From assembly GCA_040367435.1 (NCBI GenBank), contig BAABWY010000002.1:310001-374000 (forward strand): 64,000 nt of DNA. The letters run 5' to 3'. This stretch comes from Hyphomicrobiales bacterium 4NK60-0047b. GTDB lineage: Bacteria > Pseudomonadota > Alphaproteobacteria > Rhizobiales > HXMU1428-3. Below are positions 8,079 to 16,362 of the stretch, in pieces (the stretch's first letter is position 1; each line of letters begins with the position of its first letter). A program made the position numbers and the translations under genes. Under the pieces are notes generated by a model that was not told the origin of the DNA, made no database searches, and saw only the letters and a program-made list of their open reading frames with translations.

Positions 8079-8474
8079 TTAAAAATAAAGAGATCCAATT
8101 AAGCTCGCTCCTGCAATAACAGCAAACAAACCAAACAAATTATAAACTTTGCTCGACAAATTAAGCTTGGCAAAAAAGCCAAGAAATTGACGGCGAACAG
8201 CCAGCAATAAAAACCCTTCGACAAGCATGGCCCAGCCAACAAATGAGACCAATGAGGCTGTAAAGCTAGACCAATCATTATGTAGTCTGACAACCACAAC
8301 ACCTAATGCAAAAACCAAAATAGCTCCAATATATCCAAGAGCAGGGTTTTCATAAAACTCATCAAGCATAGACTGATATTCATCTCCATCCAGAAGCAAA
8401 CCTATCCCGGCTGCAACAAGATAAAGTCCAAACATAAACGCAAGATAATCAGTTAAATTGAGTGAACTAAACAT
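8079..8474 (-). CDS. Small four-helix membrane protein of unknown function
   Basis: A 131-residue protein with four hydrophobic segments (LAFMFGLYLVAAGIGLLL, YIGAILVFALGVVVV, LVSFVGWAMLVEGFLLLAV and FGLFAVIAGASLIGSLYF) joined by short loops. An RRQFLGFFAKL basic loop lies before the last helix. I do not recognise a named family. The start chosen is the ATG at 8474, preceded by GGAGGTG at good spacing; the frame could open 11 codons earlier without such a site. It is monocistronic between phaR and a cupin gene. Confidence 0.65.
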   Translation of the reverse strand: MFSSLNLTDYLAFMFGLYLVAAGIGLLLDGDEYQSMLDEFYENPALGYIGAILVFALGVVVVRLHNDWSSFTASLVSFVGWAMLVEGFLLLAVRRQFLGFFAKLNLSSKVYNLFGLFAVIAGASLIGSLYF

Positions 8475-8678
8475 AACAACCACCTCCAAAAAAGACCTAG
8501 ATAACAACCTAAAGAGAACAGTTCAAACCATGTTAAATTCTAAAATTTTAAATGAAGAGAACCACTCCTCATAACTAATATATAAGATCAAAAGTCATTT
8601 TTTTAAGATCTCAAAAACCAATTTTACCACAAATCAATAACAAGCAAACCAGTTATAGTTTAGAATTATTCCAAATAT

Positions 8679-9182
8679 TTATTTTTTCTCACCTACCTTG
8701 GGATGACCAATATCATCCAGATCAACCAGATCAGCAGCTTGACCTTTATTTCTATATATTCGTTTTTTTAATCGAGGATAATCACCCACGTCGTGAGCTA
8801 AACGCTCTCCTACTACAATAGCTTTTAAAACCTCATCTCCATCGTTGACTAAGTGGTGAGCCTCTCCACCAGCCCGGTAACCAATAAAATCACCACACCC
8901 AACTGAGAACTTTTCTTCACCAATATGGGCCGTAGCTGAGCCTTCTAAAATATAAACACATTCATCCTCATAATAATGCTTGTGATGCTCCGTCGAAACA
9001 CAACCAACCGGCACTTCAATAATATGAAACCCAAATCCGGTTAGACCCGTTAAATCACCCAAGGACTTATTAACCCTCTTAGCGTTGTCATTTAGAAAAT
9101 GCGTCTTCTCCAATCCTGCCATTTCATTAATTTCAGATTTAGTGATGATGTATTTATCTGTTTTTATATCTTTTTCTGTCAT
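8679..9182 (-). CDS. Cupin-domain protein
   Basis: A 167-residue soluble protein with a conserved single-stranded beta-helix core. The first cupin motif is visible as EHHKHYYEDECVYILEG (metal-ligand His, His and Glu) near residues 64-80. The second motif lies around GDFIGYRAGGEAHHLVN near 97-113. The tail (GHPKVGEKK) is charged. Such proteins are often sugar- or small-molecule-binding enzymes of unknown substrate. The start has GAGG upstream. It is flanked by the parB terminator and shares no obvious operon partner. Confidence 0.8.
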   Translation of the reverse strand: MTEKDIKTDKYIITKSEINEMAGLEKTHFLNDNAKRVNKSLGDLTGLTGFGFHIIEVPVGCVSTEHHKHYYEDECVYILEGSATAHIGEEKFSVGCGDFIGYRAGGEAHHLVNDGDEVLKAIVVGERLAHDVGDYPRLKKRIYRNKGQAADLVDLDDIGHPKVGEKK

Positions 9183-9221
9183 CGACCTAACCTCACATCT
9201 AATCAGTAACTGCCCATAAAA

Positions 9222-9257
9222 AAAGTGGACACTTTAACTTCCAAAAGTGCCCACTTC
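9222..9257 (-). terminator. Terminator of the parAB operon
   Basis: A hairpin of AAGTGGACACTTT and AAAGTGCCCACTT lies between the parB stop (9282) and the cupin gene, with A/T runs on both sides. The stem has one mismatch. Confidence 0.7.
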
Positions 9258-9281
9258 AAAAACGTAAAACAGTAGAAAGTC

Positions 9282-10169
9282 TTAGGTTACTGTTTTCTTC
9301 AACAAACGATTACGAATTTCATCAAGCTGCTCAAAATTAGTATACCGAATACGTAACTCACCATTCTCACCAGAACCAAGTTTCACTTGAACTTTCAGTC
9401 CAAGTGAATCAGTAAGCTCTTTTTCAAATGCTTTCGTATCCGCATCTTTTTCACGGCCCTTAGTCGATTTACCTTGAGCACCTTTTAGTCCAGTTTGTAC
9501 AAGTGCCTCAGCATCACGAACACTTAAACCCTTTGAGATAATCTCTTTCACATACTCTTCAGCATTTTCAACACCAACCAAACACCGAGCATGTCCTGCA
9601 GAAATATCACCATTGCGGACATAGCCTTGAATACCTTCAGACAGCTTTAACAAACGAAGCATGTTCGCCACGTGTGAGCGAGACTTACCAATCACACTTG
9701 AAAGCTCATCCTGCGTATAACTAAACCGGTCAACAAGCTCTTGATAACCTAAAGCTTCTTCAACAGCATTGAGATCAGCTCTTTGAACATTTTCAATGAT
9801 AGCAATCTCAAGTAGTTGGCGATCCGTTAAGTCTCGCACAACAACCGGAACAGATGTTAATTCAGCCTTTTGCGAAGCTCGCCAGCGACGTTCACCAGCA
9901 ACAATTTCAAATCCACCTTCAAGTCCATTTGAAGGCCGAACGATAAGCGGTTGCACAAGTCCCTTTGTGCGAATGGAGTTCGCTAGATCTTCAAGATCTG
10001 CATCCACAAAATCTTTACGTGGATTTAAATGTGAAGGACGAACTTGTTCAATTGGAACAACTCTATGCTCACCCTCAGTTGGTAAAGGTGTTCCCTCAGA
10101 TGGTGCCACATCCCCAATCAAAGAAGCAATTCCACGGCCCAGTCTATTCTTTTGTGCATTTGCAGACAT
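9282..10169 (-). CDS. parB: Chromosome-partitioning protein ParB
   Basis: A 295-residue parS-binding CTPase. Its N-terminus carries the NRLGRGIASLIGD box that stimulates ParA. The central GERRWRAS box belongs to the CTP-binding fold, and the helix-turn-helix (SSVIGKSRSHVANMLRLLKL) reads parS. The C-terminal segment would dimerise. I use the ATG at 10169 (MSANAQKNRLGRG); a GTG ten codons earlier has no Shine-Dalgarno sequence. parA lies immediately upstream, and its targets, the parS sites, cluster between 11.7 and 16.3 kb. Confidence 0.95.
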   Translation of the reverse strand: MSANAQKNRLGRGIASLIGDVAPSEGTPLPTEGEHRVVPIEQVRPSHLNPRKDFVDADLEDLANSIRTKGLVQPLIVRPSNGLEGGFEIVAGERRWRASQKAELTSVPVVVRDLTDRQLLEIAIIENVQRADLNAVEEALGYQELVDRFSYTQDELSSVIGKSRSHVANMLRLLKLSEGIQGYVRNGDISAGHARCLVGVENAEEYVKEIISKGLSVRDAEALVQTGLKGAQGKSTKGREKDADTKAFEKELTDSLGLKVQVKLGSGENGELRIRYTNFEQLDEIRNRLLKKTVT

Positions 10170-10273
10170 AAAAGTCTCTGCCTTTCTAAATTCGCTCACT
10201 TTTCAAGTAAGTCTTTGTTTTTAATTGCAATTAAGTAGACGCTATCATAGCGGCCTCATTAAAGTGGAGAATT

Positions 10274-11119
10274 CTAAGCAGCCATATATTTTTTCTCACG
10301 CTCAATAATTTCAGACGCAAGCTTAATATAAGAATGCGCACCAGAAGATTTATGATCGTAAAGCAAAATCGGTTGCCCAAAACTCGGCGCTTCCGCAATT
10401 CGAATGTTGCGTGGAATCACTGAGTTATAAACCTTATCACCAAAGAAGTTTCGAACCTCACTGGCCACTTCATTAGAAAGGTTAGTGCGCCCATCATGCA
10501 TGGTCAAAACCACACCTTGAATATAAAGGTCAGGGTTTACTGCTGCCCGCACTTCTTCAATCGAGTTCGCAAGTTGAACAATTCCCTCAAGTGCAAAAAA
10601 TTCACATTGAACAGGACACAAAATAGATTGCGCAGCTGCCATAGAATTAATTGTCAAAATATTTAAACTCGGAGGGCAATCAATAAGCACATAACTTACC
10701 CGCTCCTCTTTAACCTTGGCAGCTTCCGCAATTTGTAACCGCGAAATCGCCTCGCGCAAACGAAAGGCACGATCAGGAACGCCGGCTAATTCAGCCTCTA
10801 GTCCAGCTAAGTCTTGGGTTGAGGGAACAACTGAAAGGTTCGGAACTCTTGTTTGCACACAAGCCTGAGTTAGTAGCGCTTCTCGGCGCAATACATCGCA
10901 AATAGAAACTGAACGCTGATCTTCATCAACCCCAAGTCCCGTACTCGCATTTCCTTGTGGATCAATATCAATAATGATAACGCGCTCACCAACAGCGGCA
11001 AGCGCAGTACCTAAATTAATCGCAGTAGTCGTTTTGCCAACACCGCCTTTTTGGTTGGCCAATGCCATAACCCGCACATTCTGCGGCTCATTAGCTGGTG
11101 AAGAGATCTGTCCGTTCAC
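10274..11119 (-). CDS. parA: Chromosome-partitioning ATPase ParA
   Basis: A 281-residue deviant Walker-type ATPase that moves ParB-parS complexes on the nucleoid. The signature NQKGGVGKTTTAINLG is at about residues 23-38 with the intermolecular lysine (KGGVGKT). Walker A' IIDIDPQG and Walker B VLIDCPPS follow. It starts with GTG, preceded by AAGGAG at 7 nt. It precedes parB by about 104 bp, as one operon in the rsmG-parA-parB order typical of alphaproteobacteria. Confidence 0.95.
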   Translation of the reverse strand: MNGQISSPANEPQNVRVMALANQKGGVGKTTTAINLGTALAAVGERVIIIDIDPQGNASTGLGVDEDQRSVSICDVLRREALLTQACVQTRVPNLSVVPSTQDLAGLEAELAGVPDRAFRLREAISRLQIAEAAKVKEERVSYVLIDCPPSLNILTINSMAAAQSILCPVQCEFFALEGIVQLANSIEEVRAAVNPDLYIQGVVLTMHDGRTNLSNEVASEVRNFFGDKVYNSVIPRNIRIAEAPSFGQPILLYDHKSSGAHSYIKLASEIIEREKKYMAA

Positions 11120-11168
11120 CGGAATGCTCCTTTAATCAGGCCGCTATGCGTATCTCGCAAAAAAAAGT

Positions 11169-11822
11169 CTACGACCTCGGTTTAATATCATTAAGTTTCA
11201 CTATACGCCCCAAAGGATCAGTTAGACTCTTATAAGTCTCGTGGCTAAAGGTCCAATCCTGTGATGCCTCTTCAATCTCTGCACTTGTACCTTTTCCTTT
11301 AAGAAAGATACCCTTCGCACCCTTTTCAAACAGAGCCTGTCCAAAAGTCAAAAGAGTATTGAGAGGTTTGAGGGCTCGTGCAGTAACAACATCGATAGAA
11401 GAGATGGTACTCTCAATTGCAAAAACTTCAATTCTACAATTATGAATTTCCACATGCGCGCCAGTTTGTCTGGCAACATCCTTTAAAAACGAGCACTTAC
11501 GAGAATTGGATTCAACCAAATGAACGCAAGAACCTGGTCTCTCCATGAGTAAAATGCCCAAAACCAGCCCAGGAAAGCCACCTCCAGCTCCCATATCGAC
11601 AATAATTTTCGCCGAATCAAGATATTTGAACACCTGTGCGCTATCAGCAAAATGCCGATGCCAAACCTCATCTAGGGTATTAGGAGCAACTAAATTTTGC
11701 GCTTTCTGCCACTTAACAAGCAAACGTTCATAGGTTTCTAACCGCTCAACTGTTTCACGTGAAACATCAAATTGAGTTTGAAACTCTTCAGGCCCACTGA
11801 TCCTCAGATTCTTGATAATCAC
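11169..11822 (-). CDS. rsmG: 16S rRNA (guanine-N7) methyltransferase RsmG
   Basis: It methylates G527 of 16S rRNA using S-adenosylmethionine. The SAM-binding loop IIVDMGAGGGFPGLVLGI is near residue 70, and FLKGKG near 175 is typical of the family. The residues VSRETVERLETY near the N-terminus are encoded by DNA that also contains a perfect parS palindrome (11751-11766), as known in Caulobacter and its relatives. The start appears to be GTG at 11822. It lies 49 bp upstream of parA in the same direction. Confidence 0.94.
   Translation of the reverse strand: MIIKNLRISGPEEFQTQFDVSRETVERLETYERLLVKWQKAQNLVAPNTLDEVWHRHFADSAQVFKYLDSAKIIVDMGAGGGFPGLVLGILLMERPGSCVHLVESNSRKCSFLKDVARQTGAHVEIHNCRIEVFAIESTISSIDVVTARALKPLNTLLTFGQALFEKGAKGIFLKGKGTSAEIEEASQDWTFSHETYKSLTDPLGRIVKLNDIKPRS
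11751..11766. promoter_or_regulatory. parS site 1 (inside rsmG)
   Basis: A perfect 16-bp palindrome, TGTTTCACGTGAAACA, matches the universal parS consensus bound by ParB. It lies within the coding sequence of rsmG and encodes VSRET on the minus strand. Confidence 0.95.
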
Positions 11823-12068
11823 CCGCCACTAACATCCTTTAAATTTTCAAGCTGAATTTACAAAAAAGCTATATCACATATTAAGTTCAGGGTAAAAAAT
11901 AATGAATGGAAAGTACCAAAAAGTAACTTTTACGCTATCAAGAGTCTACTCCAAATTTCATAAGATACTTATATTGTGATCAGGTATAGCCAGCGTCTTA
12001 GTCTTTAAAGAAATGAACCAAATATCCTGCCAAAGCTACTAATGTTTAAAGAGCAACAGGAGGATATT
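11823..12068. other. Intergenic region between rsmG and the small secreted-protein gene
   Basis: A 246 bp AT-rich gap between divergent genes. It must hold the promoters for both directions. I see no inverted repeat or recognisable operator in it. Confidence 0.4.
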
Positions 12069-12398
12069 ATGAACAATAAAATTTCTATTTTCACAGCAGT
12101 AACAGTGGTGAGTTTTATGATCAGTTCGAACTCAATACCTGCCTCTGCAGGAGTTGTTTGTAAGGGGATGGTATGGGGTGAAGCCTTTAGTCCATCAAAA
12201 CCCATGGCAAGAATTAAAGCCCGTATGGCCTGGAAAGCAAATGCCGGACCTGGATGGAACAATACTGCCCTTGCTAAACAGAAATCACGTGTATGTCGCA
12301 AAGAAAATCAAAATCATGGACATGGCGCTGCAAAACATAAATGGCGTTGTGTGTTTAAGGGCCGCCCATGCAAAAAGCTCGGTATTTCAGGTCAATAA
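12069..12398 (+). CDS. Small secreted basic Cys-containing protein of unknown function
   Basis: A 109-residue precursor. ATG at 12069 follows a strong AGGAGG at 5 nt. The signal peptide runs through KISIFTAVTVVSFMISS to a cleavage near IPASAG. The mature protein is basic, His/Lys-rich and has four cysteines (VVCKG, RVCRKE, WRCVFKG, RPCKK), which could form two disulphides. I recognise no family. Confidence 0.7.
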   Translation: MNNKISIFTAVTVVSFMISSNSIPASAGVVCKGMVWGEAFSPSKPMARIKARMAWKANAGPGWNNTALAKQKSRVCRKENQNHGHGAAKHKWRCVFKGRPCKKLGISGQ

Positions 12399-12479
12399 AA
12401 TAACAACTAAATTATGAGGAAAATTCAATTATCAATTGTCTCACACACTTTAACAAAACTTAGAGATAGGACGACTTGA

Positions 12480-12974
12480 ATGACTATTGAAATTTCACCA
12501 ATTACCGAGCACGATATTAATGGCTACCATCAGCTATTAGATATTGTAGCCAGGGAGCGCCAATATATAAGTTTCCTAAAAGCACCTCCACTAGAACATA
12601 CTAAAGCTTTTATCTTACATAGTATTTCCCAAAACTATCCGCAATTTGTAGCGAAAATTGACCAACAAATTATTGGTTGGTGTGACACATTACCTAAAAA
12701 TCAAGAAATTTACTCCCACTCTGCGATTTTAGGAATGGGAATACTGCCAGAGTTTCGCAAGAATGGTGTAGGTACAGCGCTAATTGAAGCCACCCTTAAA
12801 AAAGCTTTCGAGCAGAAAATTATCAGGATCGAATTGGCTGTTTTTTCGGACAACCAACCTGCCATCCAACTCTATAAAAATTTTGGTTTTATTATTGAAG
12901 GAGAGCTCAAAAATGATGTTCGAATTGACGATCAATTCAAGAATTCTTTGGTAATGGCAATAGTCCGAAAGTAA
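12480..12974 (+). CDS. GNAT-family N-acetyltransferase
   Basis: A 164-residue protein with the GCN5-related fold. The acetyl-CoA pyrophosphate loop is visible as GILPEFRKNGVGTALIEATL (motif A, RxxGxG/A) near residues 97-116, followed by IELAVFSDNQPAIQLYKNFGF (motif B) around 127-147. The likely activity is acetylation of a small molecule or protein amine; the substrate cannot be told. It resembles the RimI/YhbS-like group. Confidence 0.88.
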   Translation: MTIEISPITEHDINGYHQLLDIVARERQYISFLKAPPLEHTKAFILHSISQNYPQFVAKIDQQIIGWCDTLPKNQEIYSHSAILGMGILPEFRKNGVGTALIEATLKKAFEQKIIRIELAVFSDNQPAIQLYKNFGFIIEGELKNDVRIDDQFKNSLVMAIVRK

Positions 12975-13060
12975 CCCATTTTAAACTAGCCTCTACAATG
13001 GCTAGAAAATCCGTAAAGAATTAAAAGCGGCCTCATAAAGCGTCGCATCTAAAAAACAAA

Positions 13061-13076
13061 TGTTTCACGTGAATCA
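13061..13076. promoter_or_regulatory. parS-like site 2
   Basis: TGTTTCACGTGAATCA differs from the parS palindrome at one base of the right arm. It is intergenic, just downstream of mnmG. The same AATCA variant recurs at 15490 and 15643. Confidence 0.8.
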
Positions 13077-13108
13077 TAAACAAGGCTCTAGAGCCTATAC
13101 CCAAACCT

Positions 13109-15001
13109 TTAAGCTGATTTCTTATCAGAGGTAGAAGCTTTTGATTTTCCAGCTCGCTTCAAATGAGCCAAAACCAGCATCAAAGCAGCCGGTGTCATTC
13201 CATCAATACGCCCAGCTTGCGCCAATGTCTCAGGGGCATGTTTTTCAAGCTTAGTACGAAGCTCCGTTGAAAGTCCTGAAATCCCCTCATAGGAAAAACC
13301 TGCTGGTATAGACAAAGCCTCATCCCGGCGCAGAGCTGCAATATCCGCCTCTTGCCGCTCTAAATAAACCGCATAGCGTGCTTCAATAATAACCTGCTCA
13401 GCTGTATTCGTTTCTAATGATCTAATTTCAGGCCAAATGCCTGATAAATCATCTATTGAAACGCCCTTATAAGAAAGCAATTCAAACGCTGTCCGGTGAC
13501 GGCCATCTTTCTTGATGGAAATTCCATGGGTCTCCGCTTCATTAGGTGTCAAACTCAGAGATTTAAGAAGGTCAATACCCTTCGAAATCTGATCTTGTTT
13601 CACGTGAAACAATGCTGCTCGCTCATCACTAACAAGCCCAAACTCAATACCAACAGGTGTTAAGCGCTGATCAGCATTATCAGAGCGCAATCTCAGGCGA
13701 TATTCAGCACGAGATGTGAACATACGATAAGGCTCTGTAACCCCTCTCGTCACTAAGTCATCAATCATCACGCCCATATAACCATCAGCACGGCTAATTT
13801 TAAACTCGCGATCTGATCCATTCGCTTTCAAGCCTGCATTAACACCCGCAATTAAGCCCTGAGCTCCAGCTTCTTCATAACCAGTTGTTCCATTAATCTG
13901 CCCAGCCAAAAATAGACCAGGGATCTTTTGAACTTCTAACGTTTGAGAAAGCTCGCGTGGATCAACATAATCATACTCAATCGCATAACCTGCTTGTGCA
14001 ATACGAACATCCTCAAGCCCTTTCATAGTCTTTAGGAAGGCAAGCTGCACGTCTTCTGGTAATGAAGTTGATAGTCCGTTGGGATAAATAAGCTCACTAT
14101 TCAGCCCCTCTGGCTCTAAAAACACCTGATGCGCCGACCGTTCCTTAAAACGAACCACCTTATCTTCAATAGAAGGACAATAGCGTGGCCCAACACCTTC
14201 AATCTGCCCTGTATACATAGGCGCTTGATCAAGATTAGACGTAATCAAATCATGCGTCTCTTCATTGGTATGAGTGATATGACAGCTAATTTGCGGTATT
14301 GTGATCTCTGAATTCAGAAATGAAAATGGTTCAGCTGGGTCATCACCAGGCTGTTCTTCTAAAATATCCCAATTGATGGATGCTTTATAAAGCCGTGCAG
14401 GTGTCCCTGTCTTAAGGCGGCCAATGCGTAAGCCAGTATCATAAAGCCGATCAGCCAGCTTAATCGCTGGCGCCTCACCAATACGCCCAGCTGGTGTGCG
14501 CTCAGTTCCTCTGTGAATTTCACCTCGAAGAAACGTCCCTGTCGTTAAAACAACAGCTCCTGCTCTATAAGTTTCACCATCTCCCGTAATCACACCAACA
14601 CAAGTGCCATCTTCAATGATCAAATCATCAACAGGCTGCGAGATTACATAGAGGTTATCCTGCGCTAAAATCTCTTCCTGCATAGCTGCACGGTATAAAT
14701 CACGATCAGCCTGAGCGCGTGGCCCTTGCACAGCAGGCCCCTTAGAGCGGTTAAGCACACGAAATTGAATACCAGCTTTATCAGTAACGCGCCCCATCAG
14801 CCCATCAAGTGCATCAATTTCGCGAACCAAATGTCCTTTGCCCAAACCACCAATTGCAGGATTACATGACATCTCACCAATCGTCTCAAACTTATGAGTG
14901 ATGAGGGCTGTCTTGGCACCCATACGTGCAGAAGCACTCGCAGCCTCAGTACCCGCATGGCCACCACCAACAACAATAACATCAAAAGGACCACGTTCCA
15001 T
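13109..15001 (-). CDS. mnmG: tRNA uridine-5-carboxymethylaminomethyl modification enzyme MnmG
   Basis: It works with MnmE to build the cmnm5 group on U34 of several tRNAs, using FAD and NADH. The FAD-binding motif [14 protein letters not shown] lies at residues 8-21. [20 protein letters not shown] and the [16 protein letters not shown] segment are diagnostic. I take the ATG at 15001 (630 aa, the family length), preceded by GAAGGA at about 6 nt; the frame extends to 15148 with residues unlike the family. A parS site lies inside the gene at 13596-13611. Confidence 0.95.
   Translation of the reverse strand: MERGPFDVIVVGGGHAGTEAASASARMGAKTALITHKFETIGEMSCNPAIGGLGKGHLVREIDALDGLMGRVTDKAGIQFRVLNRSKGPAVQGPRAQADRDLYRAAMQEEILAQDNLYVISQPVDDLIIEDGTCVGVITGDGETYRAGAVVLTTGTFLRGEIHRGTERTPAGRIGEAPAIKLADRLYDTGLRIGRLKTGTPARLYKASINWDILEEQPGDDPAEPFSFLNSEITIPQISCHITHTNEETHDLITSNLDQAPMYTGQIEGVGPRYCPSIEDKVVRFKERSAHQVFLEPEGLNSELIYPNGLSTSLPEDVQLAFLKTMKGLEDVRIAQAGYAIEYDYVDPRELSQTLEVQKIPGLFLAGQINGTTGYEEAGAQGLIAGVNAGLKANGSDREFKISRADGYMGVMIDDLVTRGVTEPYRMFTSRAEYRLRLRSDNADQRLTPVGIEFGLVSDERAALFHVKQDQISKGIDLLKSLSLTPNEAETHGISIKKDGRHRTAFELLSYKGVSIDDLSGIWPEIRSLETNTAEQVIIEARYAVYLERQEADIAALRRDEALSIPAGFSYEGISGLSTELRTKLEKHAPETLAQAGRIDGMTPAALMLVLAHLKRAGKSKASTSDKKSA
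13596..13611. promoter_or_regulatory. parS site 3 (inside mnmG)
   Basis: Perfect palindrome TGTTTCACGTGAAACA within mnmG, where it encodes the LFHVKQ residues on the minus strand. Confidence 0.95.
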
Positions 15002-15489
15002 ATTAAGTCCTTCAGCGTTTGGCTCATGAAGCAAAGTCATGTGCGAAAATTCCTTCAAATCATAAAAATAAAATGCAAGCTTGAGAGCAATGAACTCATC
15101 ATTGTCTAAATATATCTCAGCTTGAAACAAAGCTCTTTCATTCATCATTATAAATTCAGTTGATCAGTAAGATCTGACAAATTTATAAGAGAGCTCTAAA
15201 ACCAGTCTTTATAGTCTAACTGACCAATCCAATCAACAAAACTCATTCAGGCCATATAACTATATCAGAGAACATAAGAAAAATTGAAAGTGATAAGGAG
15301 CATTATATTAAACATCGTTCAATATAATTGACTGATTAATCTAGAATGAAGTCTTTATTAATTTAGAGATCTAAGATTTGTTTCAAGTGAGTCAATTTCC
15401 AAAAGGAAATCTGATACGATATTTAATAAGTCCAAATGTCTTTATAAAGTTTATGCTCAAATGAAATAAAATGAGGCAAGCCTTTTAAC

Positions 15490-15505
15490 TGTTTCACGTG
15501 AATCA
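15490..15505. promoter_or_regulatory. parS-like site 4
   Basis: TGTTTCACGTGAATCA, one mismatch to the perfect palindrome, in the mnmG-mnmE gap. Confidence 0.8.
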
Positions 15506-15642
15506 TTTACTGAAACAAACATCACCTTTGGCAATTAAACCAGATCACTCTTTTCTCTGCTTGCCGACTAAGATTTTGGCAAATTAATTCGTTCAAAAAA
15601 TAGCAAGTTCATTCATCTGAAAAGACATTCGACTGGGCCTAT

Positions 15643-15658
15643 TGTTTCACGTGAATCA
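15643..15658. promoter_or_regulatory. parS-like site 5
   Basis: TGTTTCACGTGAATCA, the same variant as sites 2 and 4. Confidence 0.8.
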
Positions 15659-15816
15659 TATCTCGATTTTTAAATTATCACTAACATCAAGAACGCTTAA
15701 AAATTAAGAATTCATGGATAAGTGATGTTACGAAATCCTGAGCTCTCCAATTAAATTGTATCCAAATATTTCATAAAAAATTTCTTTATCGGCAAACTAA
15801 CTAAAAAGAAAATTTT

Positions 15817-15832
15817 TGTTTCACGTGAAACT
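15817..15832. promoter_or_regulatory. parS site 6
   Basis: TGTTTCACGTGAAACT matches the consensus at 15 of 16 positions. Confidence 0.88.
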
Positions 15833-16150
15833 CCGTAACATTCAATTATGCGAATATAAAAACTAATGAAGTCCTATAGGCGGCCTCATTAAAAGAGCCT
15901 TATCGATGACTATGCTAAATTAACCATTTGTTAATATTTAAAAGTCGTACTCATCCCTCCCCACACTCAATTTTTAGACCTATCAGAATAGTCAAACTTC
16001 ATGATTGCAAAGGTCAAGCCCCATCATTGTTTCACGTTAAAACATAAAATTTGAAAAAATCTGATCTCAACCCAACGGAAATCACAGGAATCCGATCCTT
16101 AAAGTTTAGAAAATTTCGGGCGGAAAAATGGAATCTTTCTTCCAAAAAAT

Positions 16151-16204
16151 GGGGAGGGAGTCAAAAAAAGTGGGGAGGGAGTCCCATTTGCTAGGGAGGG
16201 AGTC
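16151..16204 (+). repeat. Three iteron-like direct repeats, 21-bp period
   Basis: GGGGAGGGAGTC at 16151-16162 and 16172-16183, and AGGGAGGGAGTC at 16193-16204, start exactly 21 bp (two helical turns) apart. Inverted partial copies (CCCTCCCCA at about 15955 and CCTCCCCACCA at about 16234) flank them. Each direct copy ends in GAGTC, a GANTC site for the alphaproteobacterial CcrM methylase. Confidence 0.75.
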
Positions 16205-16255
16205 AATTTTGTTCTGATTTTGGCGAAAAGATTCCTCCCCACCACGGAATTTTCA

Positions 16256-16271
16256 TGTTTCACGTGAAACA
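16256..16271. promoter_or_regulatory. parS site 7
   Basis: Perfect palindrome TGTTTCACGTGAAACA, about 90 bp downstream of the mnmE stop codon. Confidence 0.95.
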
Positions 16272-16362
16272 ATCACATTGGAGACTCAATTGAAATAAAG
16301 TAGGAAGCACATGAAAATTCTGTTGCATTTAAGACTCACTCTTACTCGCCCTACATATCACT

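Larger units (their letters stand above)
15002..16362. other. Long gene-free region between mnmG and mnmE with a parS cluster
   Basis: About 1.3 kb with no convincing frame. It holds three good parS-like sites (15490, 15643, 15817), a perfect one (16256), a degenerate one (16028-16044, TGTTTCACGTT then AAAACA), three direct GGGGAGGGAGTC-type repeats (16151-16204) and two inverted partial copies. A centromere-like partition region is the natural reading. It is not the DnaA-box-rich origin, which lies at 33.7-34.2 kb. Confidence 0.7.

Noticed and set aside
16028-16044. A further parS site
   Set aside because: TGTTTCACGTT followed by AAAACA has an extra base in the right arm, so it is noted only as a degenerate relative.
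15002-16362. This gap as the replication origin
   Set aside because: It is gene-free and next to par genes but lacks a cluster of DnaA-box-like 9-mers, while the hemE-ppsR gap has them along with conserved flanks and the switch in gene direction.
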